Of a stretch of DNA of 64,000 nt, positions 54,084 through 61,240 are shown in pieces. Origin of the DNA: Shewanella inventionis (lineage in GTDB: Bacteria > Pseudomonadota > Gammaproteobacteria > Enterobacterales > Shewanellaceae); the NCBI RefSeq assembly GCF_014641855.1, contig NZ_BMII01000029.1:1-64000 (forward strand), read 5' to 3'. The notes below the pieces were generated by a model. The model saw only the letters and a program-made list of their open reading frames with translations, was not told the DNA's origin and did no database searches. The position numbers were made by a program, and so were the translations under genes. Position 1 is the stretch's first letter. The number at the start of each line of letters is the position of its first letter.

Positions 54084-55298
54084 ATGACCAACCCTTACTC
54101 ACCCACACAATGGTTACAGTTAAGTATGCAGCAGCAAGGTTTGTTGCAGCCTTTTGGGTCATTGCCATCGCTATTGCAGCAATTAAGTTATGTGCAAATA
54201 GACTCCATTAATGTGGTTGAGCGCGCGCATCATCATGTATTGCACAGCAGGCTGCCACACTATGCCACCAGCATGTTAGATGAGGCGATGGGCGATAAAA
54301 CGGTGTTTGAATACTGGTCCCATGCGGCAGCATACCTACCCATGGAAGATTATCGGTTTAGTTTGTATCGCAAGCAGCAATTACAGCAAGGCGACAAACA
54401 TTGGTTTGAGCCAGAGCATAAAGTCATGCGCGAGGTAAAAGCCCGCATCACAGCAGAAGGCCCGTTAAAAGCCAGCCAGTTTAAGCACAACGCCGACGCT
54501 AAAGCTGGCACCTGGTGGGATTGGAAACCCGCCAAAAAAGCCCTTGAACAGCTGTTTATGCAAGGCGAGTTGATGGTGGCAAAACGCGACAAGTTTCAAA
54601 AGGTGTATGACTTAACCGAGCGCGTGTTACCAAACCATATAGATACCACAGTGCCCAGCGACAGCGAGTTTGCTCGGCATTTAATTAAGCGTTATTTAGT
54701 AGCGCATGGTTTTGGTAATTTGCAGCAAATTCAGTACCTACGCAAAGGCCTTAAGCCTCTTTTGACGCAAGCATTGGCACAGCTTTGCGAGCAAGGCGAC
54801 ATTGCCCGTTTTACCGAGCCACACACCCGGCAGGTTTATTTTTATCTGCCCAACCTCACCCTCCCCAGCACCATACCCAATAAAGTTTGGCTGCTTAATC
54901 CGTTTGATAATTTAGTCATTCAACGGCAAAAGCTTAAACAATGGTTTGGGTTTGATTATCAAATAGAAGTCTATGTACCTGAGCCTAAACGCCAATACGG
55001 TTATTATTCTCTGCCTATTTTATGGCGCGACCGCTTTGTTGGCCGTGTTGATGTAAAAACCGATCGTAAAAACCAATGCTTGTTACTGCAACAACTCCAT
55101 TTTGAGCCAGGTGCATTTAGCGCAGAAGAATCAAAAAATGAAGTATTGAGCAAAGAGTCATTAAGCAGAGATGCTTTTGTGCCAGCGTTTATCGAGGCCA
55201 TTAATCATTACAGCCAGTTCAACGATTGTCAGCGTTGGCAGTTAGTAACTTGTAACGATAAAGCCATAGGTAAAATGTTGCACAGGGCCTGCAAATAA
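54084..55298 (+). CDS. YcaQ/AlkX-type winged-helix DNA glycosylase
   Basis: A 404-residue protein of the HTH_42 family (AlkZ/YcaQ), whose members remove damaged bases or unhook interstrand crosslinks. The catalytic region reads VQIDSINVVERAHHHVL, with Q38-I39-D40. The QxD motif points to the YcaQ/AlkX branch rather than the QxQ branch of AlkZ that handles azinomycin. The WFEPEHKVMRE and LLNPFDNLVIQR segments are also typical. It is monocistronic. The lesion it acts on is inferred from the family. Confidence 0.85.
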   Translation: MTNPYSPTQWLQLSMQQQGLLQPFGSLPSLLQQLSYVQIDSINVVERAHHHVLHSRLPHYATSMLDEAMGDKTVFEYWSHAAAYLPMEDYRFSLYRKQQLQQGDKHWFEPEHKVMREVKARITAEGPLKASQFKHNADAKAGTWWDWKPAKKALEQLFMQGELMVAKRDKFQKVYDLTERVLPNHIDTTVPSDSEFARHLIKRYLVAHGFGNLQQIQYLRKGLKPLLTQALAQLCEQGDIARFTEPHTRQVYFYLPNLTLPSTIPNKVWLLNPFDNLVIQRQKLKQWFGFDYQIEVYVPEPKRQYGYYSLPILWRDRFVGRVDVKTDRKNQCLLLQQLHFEPGAFSAEESKNEVLSKESLSRDAFVPAFIEAINHYSQFNDCQRWQLVTCNDKAIGKMLHRACK

Positions 55299-55505
55299 AT
55301 AGTTGCATCGTTTAACCATTGCTCTGCTTCCACTGATAAGACTTGCTCTGCATTGATGTAAATCAGTATGTAACCTTGTTCACGTTTTAAACATTTTTCA
55401 AGTTGCTAATTCAATAGCATGAATTAAGTCACTAACCGCAAATACGTTGTGAGATAACTTCAGAAGGTCAAAAAATAAAATTACAACCTACATGGGGATT
55501 ACACG

Positions 55506-56822
55506 ATGTTTTATATACACATGCTGCTGTTATTAGCGGTGATATTTGTTGGTATCCGCCATGGCGGTATCGCGTTTGGTTTACTCGGTGGTTTAGGTGT
55601 ATCGGTGTTGGCGTTTGTGTTTGGTATCGCGCCTGGTGCACCGCCTATTAGCGTCATGTTAATTATTCTTGCGGTAGTGGCGGCCTCTGCAACACTCGAG
55701 GCCACTGGCGGGTTAAATCTGTTAGTTAAGTTTGCTGAAAAAATACTGCGTAAACATCCTGAACATATCGTGTTTTTAGGCCCTTTGTGTACTTATTCTT
55801 TAACCGTATTGGTGGGTACTGGCCATTCGGTTTACCCACTTCTGCCGGTTATTTACGATGTATCGTATAAAAAAGGCATTCGCCCTGAGCGCCCATTAGC
55901 CATTGCAACCGTGGCATCGCAAATGGGTATTACCGCCAGCCCTATTGCGGCAGCTGCTGCGGTAGTATTGGCAACAGCGGTTGATAACAATCTTGATATC
56001 AGCTTAATCGATGTGCTTATGGTGACCATTCCAGCCACATTGGCAGGTTTACTTGTGGCCTGTATCTGGAGCTTAAAGCGCGGTAAAGATTTAGATAAAG
56101 ATGAGGAATTTCAAGCTCGTTTAGCGGATAAAGACTTTCGTGAGTCGTTAGTTGACCCACAAGATGACGATGCTGAAACACCTGCAGCACAAGCAACGGC
56201 TAAAAAAGGCTTAATGGTCTTTTTACTGGGTATTCTTGCGGTAATTATTGTGGCAATGTTTAGCAAGCAAATACTCCCTGCTGGGGTGAGTATGTCGGTT
56301 GCGATTCAGTTTATGATGCTATCTGTTGGTGGGGTGATTTTACTGGCTACCAATGTTTCACCTAACAAAATTGCCACCAGCAATGTATTTACTGCGGGTA
56401 TGACTGCGGTCATCATTATTTTTGGTATTGCATGGATGAGTGACACAATTATTGAGCACCACAAAAGCTATTTAGTGAGTGCGGTGAGCGACATTGTCAG
56501 TGTGTACCCATGGACATTTGCTATCGCGATGTTTGTGTCGTCTATTTTCTTAAAAAGTCAGGCGGCGGTATTAACCATTATGTTGCCCCTTGGGTTTTCA
56601 CTCGGTATCCCAGCACCAGTGTTAATTGGTGTACTGCCAGCATGTTATGCCTACTTCTTTTTCCCATTCTACCCAAGTGATTTAGCGGCCATTAGTTTTG
56701 ACAGAACCGGTACCACTCGCATTGGTAAGTATGTGCTTAATCACAGCTTTATCATTCCTGGCTTTATCGGCGTCATCACCGCAACATTTGTGGGTTACTT
56801 TATATCGATGGCGATTAACTAG
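55506..56822 (+). CDS. dcuB: Anaerobic C4-dicarboxylate transporter, DcuB-like
   Basis: Inner membrane exchanger that imports fumarate and exports succinate during fumarate respiration. The 438-residue protein has about ten membrane helices and the family segments ASATLEATGGL, GTGHSVYPLLPVIYD, MGITASPIAAA and YPSDLAAISFDRTGTTRIG. The RGKDLDKDEEFQ loop is as in DcuB and not DcuA. Shewanella respire fumarate, so the role fits. A weak CRP-like half site (TGTGA, 55448-55452) lies upstream. The gene ends in its own terminator. Confidence 0.9.
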   Translation: MFYIHMLLLLAVIFVGIRHGGIAFGLLGGLGVSVLAFVFGIAPGAPPISVMLIILAVVAASATLEATGGLNLLVKFAEKILRKHPEHIVFLGPLCTYSLTVLVGTGHSVYPLLPVIYDVSYKKGIRPERPLAIATVASQMGITASPIAAAAAVVLATAVDNNLDISLIDVLMVTIPATLAGLLVACIWSLKRGKDLDKDEEFQARLADKDFRESLVDPQDDDAETPAAQATAKKGLMVFLLGILAVIIVAMFSKQILPAGVSMSVAIQFMMLSVGGVILLATNVSPNKIATSNVFTAGMTAVIIIFGIAWMSDTIIEHHKSYLVSAVSDIVSVYPWTFAIAMFVSSIFLKSQAAVLTIMLPLGFSLGIPAPVLIGVLPACYAYFFFPFYPSDLAAISFDRTGTTRIGKYVLNHSFIIPGFIGVITATFVGYFISMAIN

Positions 56823-56903
56823 CTAGCGCTTTGGCTTTGAGCTAATGACTAAAGTGATAAACCGCTAGCGAATTGACCCAAATAAGTCACTCGCATCAAT
56901 AAG

Positions 56904-56937
56904 AATGGCAGCCAGCGTGGCTGCCATTGTTGTTTTT
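56904..56937 (+). terminator. Terminator of dcuB
   Basis: AATGGCAGCC and GGCTGCCATT with a 5-nt loop are followed by GTTGTTTTT; 81 bp past the stop. Confidence 0.85.
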
Positions 56938-57029
56938 AATTATTGAGAATCTAAAGACCGAAGAGCTAAAACGAAGACAAGAAACTGAAATTATCTGATG
57001 AGTTATCGACAGGTTCATGTGTTATCCCG

Positions 57030-57129
57030 CCCACCACATCGTCCTATGCAACACGCCGTAAACCCATCCATGGGGGCTTGACGAAAACATCCTGTTTTCA
57101 ACAGTTGCCTATGCCAATATGGCAGGCTA
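57030..57129 (+). repeat. 100-bp dispersed repeat, copy 1
   Basis: Begins CCCACCACATCGTCC and ends ATATGGCAGGCTA. It is identical to copy 2 (57306) over 100 bp and to copy 3 (58079) except for one base. It contains a hairpin (GAAAACA, TCC, TGTTTTC at 57083-57099) and a GCC/GGC-rich imperfect stem at its end. It is non-coding. The surrounding 56938-57742 has no other gene. Confidence 0.92.
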
Positions 57130-57140
57130 CCCGATAGTCC

Positions 57141-57189
57141 GTTGGTCGTTGATAGTTGATAGTTGGTCGTTGGTCGTTGGTCGTTGATA
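57141..57189 (+). repeat. 7-bp tandem repeat array 1
   Basis: Seven units of 7 bp: four GTTGGTC and three GTTGATA, in mixed order. It starts 12 bp after repeat copy 1. The same place after copy 2 holds array 2 with a different unit mix. Confidence 0.93.
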
Positions 57190-57305
57190 GTCAGCAGTTT
57201 GTCGTTTCATGCCACATAGCATGTCGATGCTATTTTTAAGCGATTTGAATAATCTAAAGCATGAAGATGGGGACTAAGTTATCTGCTGGATTATGTACCA
57301 GTTCA

Positions 57306-57405
57306 CCCACCACATCGTCCTATGCAACACGCCGTAAACCCATCCATGGGGGCTTGACGAAAACATCCTGTTTTCAACAGTTGCCTATGCCAATATGGCA
57401 GGCTA
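57306..57405 (+). repeat. 100-bp dispersed repeat, copy 2
   Basis: Identical to copy 1 over its full length. Flanks on both sides (CGATAGTCC then the 7-bp array, then ATGCCACAT and ATCGATGCTATT-like sequence) are also shared in diverged form. So about 250 bp including copy and array were duplicated in tandem, with a 276-bp period. Confidence 0.92.
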
Positions 57406-57416
57406 TCCGATAGTCC

Positions 57417-57479
57417 ATTGGTAGTTGGTAGTTGGTAGTTGGTAGTTGATAGTTGGTAGTTGGTAGTTGGTAGTTGGCA
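57417..57479 (+). repeat. 7-bp tandem repeat array 2
   Basis: Nine units of 7 bp, mostly GTTGGTA, with one GTTGATA and variant end units ATTGGTA and GTTGGCA. Compared with array 1, the seventh base is A rather than C, which suggests separate homogenisation after duplication. Confidence 0.93.
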
Positions 57480-57742
57480 GTTTTATGCCACATTGCATAT
57501 CGATGCTATTGTGTTACTAATCTTGATAATCCCTGATCAATGAGTTTTTTTGCCATAAAAACGAATACGTTTCAAACCACGTAAAAATGAGCAACTCGGT
57601 CATTTATAAGCGTTGAGTTAATTCATCTTAGAAACGAAAAGCGATCAAAACACTCTTTTCACCCAAAAGTCAGCTGCAAACCGGTAAAAATCTAAGTTTA
57701 GGCTATACTTAATTATCCCCTTAAAACATAAGAAATTTGATT

Positions 57743-58069
57743 ATGCAGCCATATTTGCAAGCTTTTGGATCTGAGTTTAATTTAGGCTTTAATCCTCATG
57801 ATTATCCCTTTTTAATCGATAACAGCTATGGTAACGACACTTGTGTCAGTTTCTATTTTCAACAAGGTAATCAATACAAAATATTATGGGTTGATCATGA
57901 AATGCCTGATGACCGTGAAGAAAATGGTGCACGCTACATTATTGAATCCGCAACGAATGAGGGGACGGATGAAGCACCCGAAATCTATGCCGGTTCAGAC
58001 GCAATTATCATTTTTGAGTGCGAAACAAGCGAACATCTTATCGCGCATCTTAATCAAATACCTCTCTAG
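57743..58069 (+). CDS. Small acidic protein of unknown function
   Basis: A 108-residue protein, acidic and soluble, starting MQPYLQAFGSEFNLGF. It is rich in Asp and Glu (for example a DHEMPDDREENG stretch near 50-61) and has no membrane segment or known motif. It lies between repeat copies 2 and 3. The shape, a small acidic protein close to a defence-like locus, would suit an immunity or inhibitor protein, but nothing in the sequence proves it. A TTG two codons upstream is an alternative start. Confidence 0.6.
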   Translation: MQPYLQAFGSEFNLGFNPHDYPFLIDNSYGNDTCVSFYFQQGNQYKILWVDHEMPDDREENGARYIIESATNEGTDEAPEIYAGSDAIIIFECETSEHLIAHLNQIPL

Positions 58070-58078
58070 CACAACTAA

Positions 58079-58177
58079 CCCACCACATCGTCCTATGCAA
58101 CACGCCGTAAACCCATCCATGGGGGCTTGACGAAAACATCCTGTTTTCGACAGTTGCCTATGCCAATATGGCAGGCT
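58079..58177 (+). repeat. 100-bp dispersed repeat, copy 3
   Basis: Same sequence as copies 1 and 2 with one A to G change after the hairpin. It starts 9 bp after the small acidic gene and ends 19 bp before the stop of the nuclease-helicase gene. No 7-bp array follows. Confidence 0.92.
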
Positions 58178-58196
58178 TTGATGGAATCAAATAATC

Positions 58197-60167
58197 CTAA
58201 ACAACGGTAATACCACAACGTTGTAGGAAATCGAAAGTGTCATCATAAAACTCAGGCAGCCTTGTTTTATCTGAGTCATCTCCACTGGGAACAAAAATAA
58301 CCATCCCTTGTCTCGCTCTTGTCAGCAGCACTCGGTAAGCATTCTCTAAATAAATTTGAGTTTGTTCTTGTTGGCGCTTTTCCCATTTATTTCCGCGAAA
58401 TCGCCAATGTTCTTTCCCAGTAGGTTTAAATCGAAAATCACCGTCCCAAGCAACTAAGCACCAATCTAACTCTAAACCTTGCACATCAAACTCAGTTGCA
58501 ATATCTTCCAAGAAATGAGATGAGCGAATATCTTCTGGCGGACCTAGAAACCAATCTTTAGGTTCAATTTTGTTTTTTACAAAAATGCCCTCTGCTTTAA
58601 GACGTATTGCATTGGATGAAGCAAGCATGCCAATACTTTCAGTAGCTCGACTCTGCGACTTTATCCACTTCTTTGCAGTGTCTAAATCTCGAGTCACTTT
58701 AATAGGATATAAGTGCGAGAACGTAGTGAATAATTTCCAAGCTAATACGCTATCACCATCAATCAAATAATGAATAAAACTTGATAGTTTTTCCGCCCTG
58801 AATGACCGCATCGACGTTGCTAAATGCAAACACGGTAGGACTGTTCCTTTTGATAAATGGCTAGCGGTTAAATTTGATGCAATATATTCCTCATTTAGTA
58901 AATCTGCAGAGTAATAAGCATCCCAATGACTAAATTTTTCGTCTAGTGCATTAAGCCAACCTAACAACCCCACCTCTCCGGTATTAATTTCTTGCCCTCC
59001 ACCAATCAGAGCAATAATTACGGCCCAATCTTCGTGACGATCCATGACTTCAATGAGATATTCGGGTTCTGATTTATTAAAGCCTATTTGATTGCGTTTT
59101 GTTTGCATGAACTTACTAGTTTGCTCTTTATTCCAAGCTCTTTGTGCCTCATCAAATATTGCGACCTGTTCGGGCGGAACCGCGCCGGATAAAGAGTCAT
59201 CCCTAAACTTATGAATATTTTGAATAAACTGCTCTGTCTGTCGTCGACAAGATGCCATTGTATCAGCAGTTCTTACTTTTCGATCACGAGCTAAGGCCTC
59301 TTGTAACACCGACACTAAAGAGCCATTGCCACTCAAGAATACTGAATACTCTTTCTCTTTTGGGTTTGAATGAGTACTCGCAATATTTAATCCAACAAGT
59401 GTTTTTCCCGCACCTGGGACACCGGTGACAAAACAAATCACTTTGCGTTTTCTTTCACGAGCGTCGTGTATTAGCTGCAATAATTGCTGACTTGTTTGGC
59501 CGATATTTTGAGTATCCGCTTCACTTTTAGCAATATCCTCAACGTTATGTTGGGCATAAAGAGCTTGTGCAGCTTCGATGATTGTTGGAGTCGGTAAGTA
59601 ACCAGATGCAGCCCATTGATTAGCACCAAACTCAACCTGCTTTAAAGATGTAGTTATTTGATTAATTACATTAAGTATTTGACCTGAATGAATAGCAATC
59701 GGAGAAGCTACGTTATCAAATGCAAAGTCTAATTTGAATAATGCTTGCTGGGGTGTTGGTTTAGCTAAATTCGTAGCAATTAAAATGGGCACGATAAATT
59801 TATCATGACTGCCACTATGAAAGTTTTTTAGATCGAGTGCATAACCATGGGCTTGCCTTAAATCGGCATGATTAATTTGTTGTGCACCAACTTTGAACTC
59901 GATAACAAAGATGACACCTTTCACCACGAGAACAACATCAGCACGTCGTCCCATTCTTGGGATCATAAACTCAAAAAAGATATGTGTATTATCAGCACTA
60001 CATAATTTCAGTTCTCTTTTGAGTATATCTATTTCAGCCCCCCACGCTCTGGATTGCTGATGCTGTAGTTGCTGAGTATGAGCCGCGGATATTTCACCAC
60101 TTATAGACAATGCGTTAGTAACTAAAAACTGTTCGAGAGGTGCGGAATAAAATGCTCTGTTAGACAT
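58197..60167 (-). CDS. PD-(D/E)XK nuclease fused to SLFN-g3 (DUF2075) helicase, putative defence protein
   Basis: A 656-residue protein. The N-terminal region (about 60-115) reads RADVVLVVKGVIFVIEFKVG, then QAHGYALDL: D77, E90 and K92, with a following Q...Y, form a PD-(D/E)XK nuclease site. A P-loop ATPase follows, with Walker A GVPGAGKT (249-256), Walker B DEAQ (339-342), GGGQEIN (389-395), and a UvrD-like motif VI, YRVLLTRARQG, near 620. This is the Schlafen group 3 helicase (formerly DUF2075). It starts 2 bp after a C-protein-like gene, so both are one operon. Anti-phage restriction is inferred from the architecture and regulator. No methyltransferase is nearby. Confidence 0.82.
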   Translation of the reverse strand: MSNRAFYSAPLEQFLVTNALSISGEISAAHTQQLQHQQSRAWGAEIDILKRELKLCSADNTHIFFEFMIPRMGRRADVVLVVKGVIFVIEFKVGAQQINHADLRQAHGYALDLKNFHSGSHDKFIVPILIATNLAKPTPQQALFKLDFAFDNVASPIAIHSGQILNVINQITTSLKQVEFGANQWAASGYLPTPTIIEAAQALYAQHNVEDIAKSEADTQNIGQTSQQLLQLIHDARERKRKVICFVTGVPGAGKTLVGLNIASTHSNPKEKEYSVFLSGNGSLVSVLQEALARDRKVRTADTMASCRRQTEQFIQNIHKFRDDSLSGAVPPEQVAIFDEAQRAWNKEQTSKFMQTKRNQIGFNKSEPEYLIEVMDRHEDWAVIIALIGGGQEINTGEVGLLGWLNALDEKFSHWDAYYSADLLNEEYIASNLTASHLSKGTVLPCLHLATSMRSFRAEKLSSFIHYLIDGDSVLAWKLFTTFSHLYPIKVTRDLDTAKKWIKSQSRATESIGMLASSNAIRLKAEGIFVKNKIEPKDWFLGPPEDIRSSHFLEDIATEFDVQGLELDWCLVAWDGDFRFKPTGKEHWRFRGNKWEKRQQEQTQIYLENAYRVLLTRARQGMVIFVPSGDDSDKTRLPEFYDDTFDFLQRCGITVV

Positions 60168-60169
60168 AT

Positions 60170-60394
60170 TTATTCCTTGAACTTAAAATCAAGAAGTTGC
60201 TTAGGAGGTAACTCCAAAGCCTCTGCTAGTTTGACAATATTGATCAAACTAACATTTCTTTTCCCTCTTTCGATTCCACTGATATATGTCCGATCTAAAT
60301 CAGCTTTTAGCGCAAGTTGTTCTTGTGATAATCCCTTTGAAACCCTTAAATTTTTAAAGTAGGCACCAAATGAAACTAGTATCAGATCTTCCAT
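60170..60394 (-). CDS. Controller (C) protein-like XRE regulator
   Basis: A 74-residue single-domain HTH protein starting at ATG 60394, with AGGA 7 nt upstream. Residues about 22-47 (for example LDRTYISGIERGKRN, 33-47) closely resemble the recognition helix of restriction-modification C proteins such as C.Esp1396I. Those proteins are dimers that activate and then repress their own operon with the endonuclease. The tandem C-box in front (60438-60463) supports the assignment independently. It is co-transcribed with the nuclease-helicase. A TTG at 60442 would extend the frame into the operator and is rejected. Confidence 0.85.
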   Translation of the reverse strand: MEDLILVSFGAYFKNLRVSKGLSQEQLALKADLDRTYISGIERGKRNVSLINIVKLAEALELPPKQLLDFKFKE

Positions 60395-60437
60395 GAAAAA
60401 TCCTAAAAAACGGTTTTCATGATGATGCAAATATGTA

Positions 60438-60463
60438 GACAATGAGTCTACGGACTATGAGTC
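60438..60463 (-). promoter_or_regulatory. Tandem C-box operator (OL and OR) of the C-protein operon
   Basis: On the minus strand, OL is GACTCATAGTC (60453-60463) and OR is GACTCATTGTC (60438-60448), with CGTA between them. The starts are 15 bp apart, and the linker CCGT and flank TATGTGACT are as I recall them from the Esp1396I operator. OL is a perfect GACT-N3-AGTC palindrome; OR has one mismatch, consistent with a strong activating and a weaker repressing site. A weak -35 TAGACT (60445-60450) and -10 CATCAT (60422-60427), 17 bp apart, would overlap OR. Confidence 0.85.
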
Positions 60464-60511
60464 ACATATTAAGGTTGTTATGATAGTAAATTCACACCAA
60501 CAACACATACC

Positions 60512-60673
60512 TTATACTTCTACCGCCCGCGCCGGTTTTACCAAACATTGTTGTTCAACTAGTTGAGCTAAATGGCGGGTTGCGGTTGCGCGGCTGACTT
60601 TAGCCACTTTTTGATATTGCCGACGACTTATTGCATCACTTAAAGCCTCGCCCTCACCGATAAAAATACACTT
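60512..60673 (-). pseudogene. Remnant of a Fic family protein, C-terminal winged helix only
   Basis: A frame of about 50 codons on the minus strand reads FIGEGEALSDAISRRQYQK and continues VAKVSRATATRHLAQLVEQ before a stop. This matches the C-terminal winged-helix part of Fic proteins (SRATATRxLxxLVExG). The Fic catalytic domain is missing and the normal last residues (GRSxxY) are not in frame. It is a decayed fragment next to the C-protein locus. Confidence 0.65.
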
Positions 60674-60691
60674 TTATGCGCATAAAAGTGT
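60668..60691. repeat. Perfect 24-bp palindrome
   Basis: The half ACACTTTTATGC is followed directly by its exact reverse complement, with no spacer. A further TTTTATGC half occurs at about 60708. A palindrome of this length suggests an operator for a dimeric regulator, or an end of a mobile element. It lies at the broken 5' edge of the Fic remnant. Confidence 0.8.
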
Positions 60692-61240
60692 AAATTATGC
60701 GTTCTTTTATGCTTATTATGGCCATTAGCATTAATTACCATCGGTTGGTGGCTTTATGAAACGAACTTTACTCAACTCATTAATGACGTGGTAAACGTTC
60801 GCGAGCTAAATCCCTTGCGTCATATATCGAAAAGTGCGCAACAAGCAAAACATTTAAGCTTACCGGAACACAAGGATCTGCAGCGTTAGCGCAAACCAAT
60901 ATCGTGATGCCGTTATATTACACTCAATATTTACCACAGAGATGGTAAAAGCGCTCGACACTTAGGTTTGTTTGGCGTGGACATTATAATATTCAAAAAA
61001 TTTTAACGGTGGCAACCATTGTTAAATTTGCGATGTTATCTTTTGAGTCAACAAGTTACTCCCCTCCCAACAAGGCAGACTATGGCTTGTTAGCGAGCAG
61101 ACCTCGCCCATGGCTGCTCTTTGGCATATGACCCAGTTTTTAAACAATGCCCCCAAGTAATAACAGCATTGTGGGCATGGTTTGAATATTGGCTAAGCAA
61201 GGGTTAATTGAGACTGGAAATTTAAACAGACCCTAGCTTA
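60692..61240. other. 549-bp stretch without an intact gene
   Basis: Short broken frames only. One plus-strand frame (about 60682-60890) reads WPLALITIGWWLYETNF and then a polar stretch. It has no start codon and looks like a fragment of a membrane protein. I do not recognise the source. The stretch is probably decayed mobile or accessory DNA. Confidence 0.5.

Noticed and set aside
57030..58177. CRISPR array
   Set aside because: The 100-bp repeats are too long and irregularly spaced, the 7-bp arrays have no spacers, and no cas gene is present.
58197..60463. Ordinary type II restriction-modification system
   Set aside because: A C protein and C-box are present, but no SAM-dependent methyltransferase motif is found on either strand nearby, and the effector is a nuclease-helicase rather than a small endonuclease.
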